A DNA stretch of 9,884 nt, from assembly GCA_023434855.1 (NCBI GenBank), contig JAEYSJ010000248.1:1-9884 (forward strand), written 5' to 3'. The position numbers and the translations under genes were made by a program. Origin of the DNA: Bacillota bacterium. GTDB lineage: Bacteria; Bacillota_C; Negativicutes; JAEYSJ01. How positions within the stretch are numbered: position 1 is the first letter of the stretch; every line of letters starts with the position of its first letter. This document shows positions 6,067 to 9,884 of this stretch, piece after piece. Under the pieces are notes generated by a model. That model worked only from the letters and a program-made list of their open reading frames with translations. It had not been told where the DNA came from and did not search any database.

Positions 6067-6105
6067 AAAAAATAAAGCGTAAGCTCACGCTTACGCTTTA
6101 TTTTT
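6067..6105 (-). terminator. Rho-independent terminator of recN
   Basis: A perfect 17-bp stem (6068-6084 with 6089-6105) closes a 4-nt loop. It has a GCGTAAGC core and AT-rich base ending in a T-run on the minus strand. The first arm contains the last recN codons and the stop (6091-6093). T-runs flank both sides, so it could stop transcription in either direction. Confidence 0.9.
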
Positions 6106-7800
6106 CCATTTTTCTTTTTTTTGACTGGCTGATTCACACATTTGGGCTGCATTATCTACAGCTAACTGGGTTATCTCACTACCGGTAATCATTCTTGTCA
6201 GTTCAATTAATCTCTTCTGTTGGTCAAGAATTTTTACTACCGTATTTGTGCGATTATCTAACACCTGTTTTTCAATATAAATATGACTATCTGCCATGCA
6301 GGCAATCTGTGGCAAATGAGTTATACACAGTACTTGCTTTTGAGATGCCACCATCGCAATTCTTTCAGCCACCATTTGTGCCGTCTGTCCGCCAATACCT
6401 GCATCAATCTCATCAAAAATCATTGTTCCAACAGAATCACGATGAACGCATACCGTTTTTATCGCTAAAGCGATTCGGGAAAGTTCACCCCCGGAAGCTA
6501 TTTTATAGAGCGGTTTGGCCTCTTCGCCAGGATTTGCTGTAAACAGCAAAACTGCTTCATTGCATCCGGACGGTGTAAATTGTTCTGCGCGTGTCACATC
6601 AACCAACAATAATGCCTTAGGCATCCCTAAGTGTATGAGATGCTGAGTTACCTGCTCAGCCAACTCTTTTGCGGCTTGCCGGCGCATTATATCCAATTCA
6701 CCGGCAATAGTTTTAAGTTTTTGCTCTAGTTGGACTTGTTGTTTAGTAAGTTCGGCTACTCGCTGATCAAAGTTTGTAATATCGCTGAGTTCAGCCTGAG
6801 CCTGCTCATAGTATTCCAGTATTTCGGCAATTGTCGTGCCGTACTTTTTCTTTAATTTATAAATTATGTCCAGCCGGTCTTGCAATGTTGCCAAACGTTT
6901 GGGATTGAAATCTATATCCTCACAGTAATCACGCAAATCTGCAGAGCATTCTTCCAGTTGATATAAACTATCAGCAACTATTGTCAGTTGAGGCTCCAGC
7001 CTTTGGTCGTAGCGGGTAACGATTTCCAACTCATGCTTTACTTCGGCCAAGGAGGTCAAAATCCCGCTAAGTCCCTTAGCACCCTGACTGAATAAAGCAT
7101 AAGCCCGGCCAGCAGCGGTAACAATCTTTTCGGCATTGGACAATATTTGGATTTCCTGCTCCATTTCTTCCTCCTCAGTAACTTTTAAGGAAGCTGAAGC
7201 AATTTCTTGAATCTGCCAAGTAAGCATATCCACACGTTGTGCCCGTTCACGTGAGCGATCTTCAGTAACAGACAGTTCTTTATTCAATTTTGCCCACTCA
7301 TGATACACCTGTTGATATTGCGATAATTTATCTTTTATTGAATTAGCAAAATTGTCCAGCAGGCTAAGATAGGAATCGGGTCGCAGCAATGCCTGATTTT
7401 CGTGCTGGCCATGTACATCGACTAATTTTTCACCAATTTGGCGCAATACGTTTAGTGTTGTATTGCATCCATTGATAAGAATAGAATTTTTACCATTACG
7501 AGTTAACTTGCGGCTGACAATCACCCTGTTATCATCTTCTAATGGAATATTCTGCTCTTCAAGCAAAATAGAAATGGGACTGCCTTCCGGAATATCAAAT
7601 ACTGCCTCAACCCTAAAAAAATCACACCCTGTACGAATAAAATCTATCGAAGCACGGTTACCTAAAACCGTACTTAATGCATCAATCAAAATAGACTTAC
7701 CGGCTCCGGTTTCCCCTGTAAGGATATTCAATCCTTCGGAGAATTCAACCTCGGTCTGCTCAATTAATGCAAAATTTATAACAGTCAGTGATTTTAGCAT
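6091..7800 (-). CDS. recN: DNA repair protein RecN
   Basis: A 569-residue SMC-like ATPase that acts early at double-strand breaks, bridging or gathering DNA ends for recombination. It has Walker A GETGAGKS (29-36), the RecN segment DVHGQHE (128-134), and a coiled-coil middle rich in E, Q and K (about 155-385). Next come the ABC signature SGGELSR (436-442), Walker B IFDEIDAGIGG with D463 and E464, and the H-loop THLPQIA (H495). Length agrees with family members of about 550-575. The ATG at 7800 is chosen because GGGGAG lies 7 nt upstream and RecN proteins begin MLxxLxIxNFA. An ATG at 7839 in the same frame would add 13 unrelated residues and has no ribosome site. It follows argR with a 138-bp gap and no argR terminator, so the genes are probably at least partly co-transcribed, as is common in Firmicutes. 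I saw no LexA (DinR) box. Confidence 0.97.
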   Translation of the reverse strand: MLKSLTVINFALIEQTEVEFSEGLNILTGETGAGKSILIDALSTVLGNRASIDFIRTGCDFFRVEAVFDIPEGSPISILLEEQNIPLEDDNRVIVSRKLTRNGKNSILINGCNTTLNVLRQIGEKLVDVHGQHENQALLRPDSYLSLLDNFANSIKDKLSQYQQVYHEWAKLNKELSVTEDRSRERAQRVDMLTWQIQEIASASLKVTEEEEMEQEIQILSNAEKIVTAAGRAYALFSQGAKGLSGILTSLAEVKHELEIVTRYDQRLEPQLTIVADSLYQLEECSADLRDYCEDIDFNPKRLATLQDRLDIIYKLKKKYGTTIAEILEYYEQAQAELSDITNFDQRVAELTKQQVQLEQKLKTIAGELDIMRRQAAKELAEQVTQHLIHLGMPKALLLVDVTRAEQFTPSGCNEAVLLFTANPGEEAKPLYKIASGGELSRIALAIKTVCVHRDSVGTMIFDEIDAGIGGQTAQMVAERIAMVASQKQVLCITHLPQIACMADSHIYIEKQVLDNRTNTVVKILDQQKRLIELTRMITGSEITQLAVDNAAQMCESASQKKEKWKNKA

Positions 7801-7807
7801 TGCAATT

Positions 7808-7813
7808 CTCCCC
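7808..7813 (-). promoter_or_regulatory. Ribosome binding site that fixes the recN start
   Basis: GGGGAG on the minus strand ends 7 nt before the ATG at 7800. It lies inside the frame that would be coding if the upstream ATG (7839) were used, so the shorter product is preferred. Confidence 0.7.
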
Positions 7814-7847
7814 TTATAACACTCAAAGGCTTGCTCCATAACTGGCT

Positions 7848-7880
7848 AAGACTACCATTTTAAGTGGTAGTTTTATTTTA
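7848..7880 (+). terminator. Hairpin with plus-strand T-tract in the argR-recN gap
   Basis: ACTACCA (7851-7857) pairs with TGGTAGT (7865-7871), extendable to 10 bp with a G-T pair, and TTTTATTTTA follows on the plus strand. No plus-strand gene precedes it. It either stops antisense transcription or forms a structured recN leader about 50 nt before the start. Confidence 0.4.
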
Positions 7881-7938
7881 CTAATTTAATGGAATTAGCC
7901 TATCATATATAGATGCCAGACTTTGTGGGTGAATCAAT

Positions 7939-8391
7939 TTATTGTGCTAAAGCCTGTAATTTGGCCATTACCTCCATTACAGCCTCAGCAGGTTTAACTA
8001 CAACTAATATACTGTCGTCACCAGCCACAGTGCCTATTATTTCGGGCCATTTAGCATTATCAATAGTAGCGGCTACCGCTTGGGCGGTGCCTGGCAAAGT
8101 CTTAATAACAATAAGATTCTGGCTATAATCCAAGGACATTACCGAGTCCTGGAACATCCGCGACATACGGGATTGTGAAAACATAATATTTTTTTCTAAA
8201 GGAAACGCGTAGCGATAATGGCCATCACCTGCAGGTACCTTAATTAGCATTAATTCTTTAATATCACGGGAAACTGTGGCCTGAGTCACCTCAATTCCTT
8301 CTTTACGCAGCGCTTCAGCTAATTCTTCTTGCGTCTCAATGAGCTTATGTTCAATGATTTCTTTTATTCTGGCAAGACGTAGCCCTTTCAA
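7939..8391 (-). CDS. argR: Arginine repressor ArgR/AhrC
   Basis: A 150-residue hexameric regulator that, with bound arginine, represses arginine biosynthesis and activates catabolism. The N-terminal winged helix-turn-helix (about 1-65) contains IETQEELAEAL (18-28) and the recognition segment VTQATVSRDIKEL (35-47), almost identical to AhrC. The C-terminal oligomerisation/arginine domain contains TLPGTAQAVAATID (98-111) and IGTVAGDDSILV (119-130), with D125 and D126 as arginine ligands. I prefer the TTG at 8391: GAGGTGA (8397-8403) is well spaced for it and the resulting length equals the family norm. A GTG at 8400 would add three residues but has only a weak site. The gene follows the methyltransferase by a 5-nt gap with this start, part of the nadK operon. 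No ARG-box-like operator was recognised in the window. Confidence 0.96.
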   Translation of the reverse strand: MKGLRLARIKEIIEHKLIETQEELAEALRKEGIEVTQATVSRDIKELMLIKVPAGDGHYRYAFPLEKNIMFSQSRMSRMFQDSVMSLDYSQNLIVIKTLPGTAQAVAATIDNAKWPEIIGTVAGDDSILVVVKPAEAVMEVMAKLQALAQ

Positions 8392-8396
8392 ATACT

Positions 8397-8403
8397 TCAC
8401 CTC
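8397..8403 (-). promoter_or_regulatory. Ribosome binding site deciding the argR TTG start
   Basis: GAGGTGA on the minus strand overlaps the methyltransferase stop (TGA, 8397-8399) and is followed by 5 nt and TTG (8391). It contains the competing GTG (8400), which therefore lacks its own good site. Confidence 0.6.
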
Positions 8404-8960
8404 ACTTTTTCTACTACATATAATATCGGTGAATTTTTGTTATGGTTAATAATTTCCCAGCATCCAACTGTAAACGAATCTGCAGGTAACGAAGAAAGTA
8501 GCTTACGAACCTCTTGGTGCTCATACTGACCGGCTAAATGTCCTATATAAGCAATAAGAGAAATGGCTCCTCCCACACTAAGTAAATTTAAAACTTGCCG
8601 TAATGCTGCAATCGTTGATTGAGTTTGGGTGGTAATATCATGTGGAGCCCCTGGCAAATACCCTAAGTTAAACATAGCAACATCAATAGCTTCATGGATG
8701 TATGCCCCAATATTGGCATGATTATCACATATTAACTTTACTTTATTTTCATAACCATGATTTGTTAAAACCTCTTTAGTATTGGTGATTGCTGCTTCTT
8801 GAATATCGAATGCCCAAACTATGGCATTTTTAGGTGTATTGCAAGCTATGAATAAGGTGTCTTTACCGTTTCCCGCTGTAGCGTCAATAGCGCACTCGGC
8901 ATTACTAAGCTTGCTCTCTAACAATTGATGAGCTAATCTTGTCGGATTGTAAGATTGCAT
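8397..8960 (-). CDS. mnmM: MnmM/YtqB-family SAM-dependent tRNA methyltransferase
   Basis: A 187-residue Rossmann methyltransferase. SAM motif I is DATAGNGKDT (26-35), with an acidic residue D52 after strand 2. The family hallmark is NLGYLPG (98-104), followed by a conserved glycine-rich and tyrosine segment (SLIAYIGHLAG, 134-144). These mark the YtqB family, long annotated as putative rRNA methylase. B. subtilis YtqB has more recently been reported as MnmM, which methylates 5-aminomethyl(-2-thio)uridine at the tRNA wobble position; I recall this without being able to check it. The ATG at 8960 overlaps the nadK stop by one nucleotide (TAATG), so translation is probably coupled. A GGGGAG lies 13 nt upstream. 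It is placed between nadK and argR. Methyltransferase identity is firm; substrate is by family. Confidence 0.88.
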   Translation of the reverse strand: MQSYNPTRLAHQLLESKLSNAECAIDATAGNGKDTLFIACNTPKNAIVWAFDIQEAAITNTKEVLTNHGYENKVKLICDNHANIGAYIHEAIDVAMFNLGYLPGAPHDITTQTQSTIAALRQVLNLLSVGGAISLIAYIGHLAGQYEHQEVRKLLSSLPADSFTVGCWEIINHNKNSPILYVVEKVR

Positions 8961-9823
8961 TACGAACCAATATCTCCCCGTCGTAATTTTGCGCGCAAAG
9001 TTTCATAATAGCTCTTTCCATTAAATCTGATAAACTTTGCCCGAAAGGGTGAGCTTTTTACCAGTACCTCATCGTCGGGTAATAAGCTATAGACTGTTTG
9101 CCCATCCACAGTAAGCATAATATCATTATGAGTCGCCTGCATTTTTACTTGTACGGATTCTTCGGCAGATACAATCAAAGAACGGGTCTGCAATGTATGG
9201 GGGCAAATTGGTGTAAGAACAATTACATTTAAATTTGGATTGACGATAGGACCGCCCGCTGATAATGAATACCCTGTGGATCCGGTGGAAGTTGCAATAA
9301 TTAAACCGTCAGCCGGATAATTTGCCGTAAGTTTTCCGTCAATATATAATCCCAATCTGATCAGTCGGGAAAAGCCGCCTTTTGAAACAACAATATCATT
9401 CAAGGCGGAGGAAACATAAATATTTTTGTCATTGCGAACCACCATAGCGTCAAGCATAAGCCGATCTTCGATACGGTATTCTGCGTTAATTATCTTGTCC
9501 AACGCTATGGTTAACTCCGGCAACTCAATTTCAGTAAGAAATCCCAATTGCCCCATATTAACCCCGCAAATTGGCACACCTGCCGCTGCAACTTCACGGG
9601 CAGTATTTAATAATGTCCCGTCTCCTCCCAAAGTAATCCCTAATGAAATGTCATTACGTATACCATCATTACTATAGGCTAATTCCGGATACCCTAACTC
9701 ATTGGCAGCTTTTTCCGGTAATACTATCTCTACGCCCCGCTCTTTAAAATGTTGTATCATCCGGCCAAGTACGGTGATAACATTTTGTTTATTCATATTA
9801 GGAAATAGTCCGATTTTTAACAA
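8960..9823 (-). CDS. nadK: NAD kinase
   Basis: The enzyme phosphorylates NAD to NADP using ATP (or polyphosphate), the sole source of NADP. With a TTG start at 9823 it has 287 residues. Motifs: GGDG (66-69, D68 catalytic), NMGQLGFL (89-96), ALND with N142, the glycine-rich ATSTGSTGYSLSAGGP segment (178-193) and DGQ (240-242). The TTG is preferred because GGGGGA (9831-9836) lies 7 nt upstream and the protein then opens with the family's first strand, KIGLFPN. The alternative ATG at 9841 adds six residues and overlaps the upstream stop as ATGA, which could allow coupled initiation, so the start remains uncertain. It sits directly after the end of a TlyA-like gene and is coupled to the methyltransferase, in the conserved tlyA-nadK-argR-recN order. 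Confidence 0.96.
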   Translation of the reverse strand: MLKIGLFPNMNKQNVITVLGRMIQHFKERGVEIVLPEKAANELGYPELAYSNDGIRNDISLGITLGGDGTLLNTAREVAAAGVPICGVNMGQLGFLTEIELPELTIALDKIINAEYRIEDRLMLDAMVVRNDKNIYVSSALNDIVVSKGGFSRLIRLGLYIDGKLTANYPADGLIIATSTGSTGYSLSAGGPIVNPNLNVIVLTPICPHTLQTRSLIVSAEESVQVKMQATHNDIMLTVDGQTVYSLLPDDEVLVKSSPFRAKFIRFNGKSYYETLRAKLRRGDIGS

Positions 9824-9830
9824 ACTGCAA

Positions 9831-9836
9831 TCCCCC
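9831..9836 (-). promoter_or_regulatory. Ribosome binding site supporting the nadK TTG start
   Basis: GGGGGA on the minus strand is 7 nt upstream of TTG (9823). The competing ATG at 9841 has no comparable purine-rich site in the bases available upstream. Confidence 0.5.
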
Positions 9837-9837
9837 A

Positions 9838-9884
9838 TCATCCAACCAGATTAGCGTGTGCTTCTCCAACCACCTGGTCTATCG
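9838..9884 (-). CDS. tlyA: C-terminal end of a TlyA-like RNA methyltransferase (partial)
   Basis: Only the last 14 residues are present, reading IDQVVGEAHANLVG before a TGA at 9840-9838. This resembles the TlyA/YqxC C-terminus, which I recall as IEEVVQKAHRELK in B. subtilis. tlyA (16S/23S rRNA 2'-O-methyltransferase, S4 plus FtsJ-like domains) normally precedes nadK in Firmicutes, so position and sequence agree. The evidence is short; the call rests largely on gene order. Confidence 0.55.
   Translation of the reverse strand, partial: IDQVVGEAHANLVG

Noticed and set aside
6195..6542. Plus-strand frames opposite recN (also 7463-7819)
   Set aside because: They oppose strongly conserved RecN motifs, lack ribosome sites and have no recognisable family.
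7801..7839. ATG at 7839 as recN start, adding 13 residues
   Set aside because: The added residues do not resemble RecN and the ribosome site GGGGAG lies within them, serving the ATG at 7800.
1..9884. Mobile elements, CRISPR arrays, tRNA or rRNA genes
   Set aside because: No transposase or integrase motifs, no spaced direct repeats, no cloverleaf or rRNA-like segments were seen; gene order is conserved chromosomal core.

Overview
The window looks like ordinary chromosome from an endospore-forming, moderately AT-rich Firmicutes bacterium. A Clostridia- or Negativicutes-type spore former is my best guess, but the sequence alone does not settle it. The core block tlyA-nadK-mnmM(ytqB)-argR-recN-spoIVB-spo0A is a classic conserved sporulation/repair neighbourhood and runs on the minus strand from the right edge. 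All confident genes are on the minus strand except one small gene at 1547..1675.

Layout in transcription order. 9884-7801: the last codons of a TlyA-like protein, NAD kinase, a MnmM/YtqB-type methyltransferase and the arginine repressor are packed with 1-8 nt junctions. recN follows after a leader of about 140 bp and ends in a strong hairpin terminator. 6090-4503: spoIVB (serine peptidase of the sigma-K checkpoint) with its own terminator. 4502-3569: spo0A (sporulation master regulator) with a perfect 0A box in its leader and a strong terminator. 3568-1711: butyrate kinase, translationally coupled to an uncharacterised P-loop ATPase. 1472-1: a NudF-type ADP-ribose pyrophosphatase, followed 1 nt later by an EndoQ-family PHP nuclease that runs off the left edge.

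The most interesting item lies between the P-loop gene and nudF. A 42-codon gene on the plus strand has an excellent ribosome binding site and a near-consensus sigma-E (mother-cell) promoter. Its product aligns without gaps to B. subtilis MciZ, the 40-residue mother-cell inhibitor of FtsZ, as I remember that sequence. It is easily missed because of its size. Together with spo0A and spoIVB it makes the window a small sporulation island: commitment (Spo0A), arrest of division in the mother cell (MciZ-like), and late sigma-K activation (SpoIVB). NAD kinase, NudF, EndoQ, RecN and ArgR are housekeeping or repair functions.

No rRNA, tRNA, CRISPR, insertion sequence or prophage was seen. No gene-free stretch exceeds 300 bp; the intergenic regions hold the promoters, hairpins and palindromes listed below.
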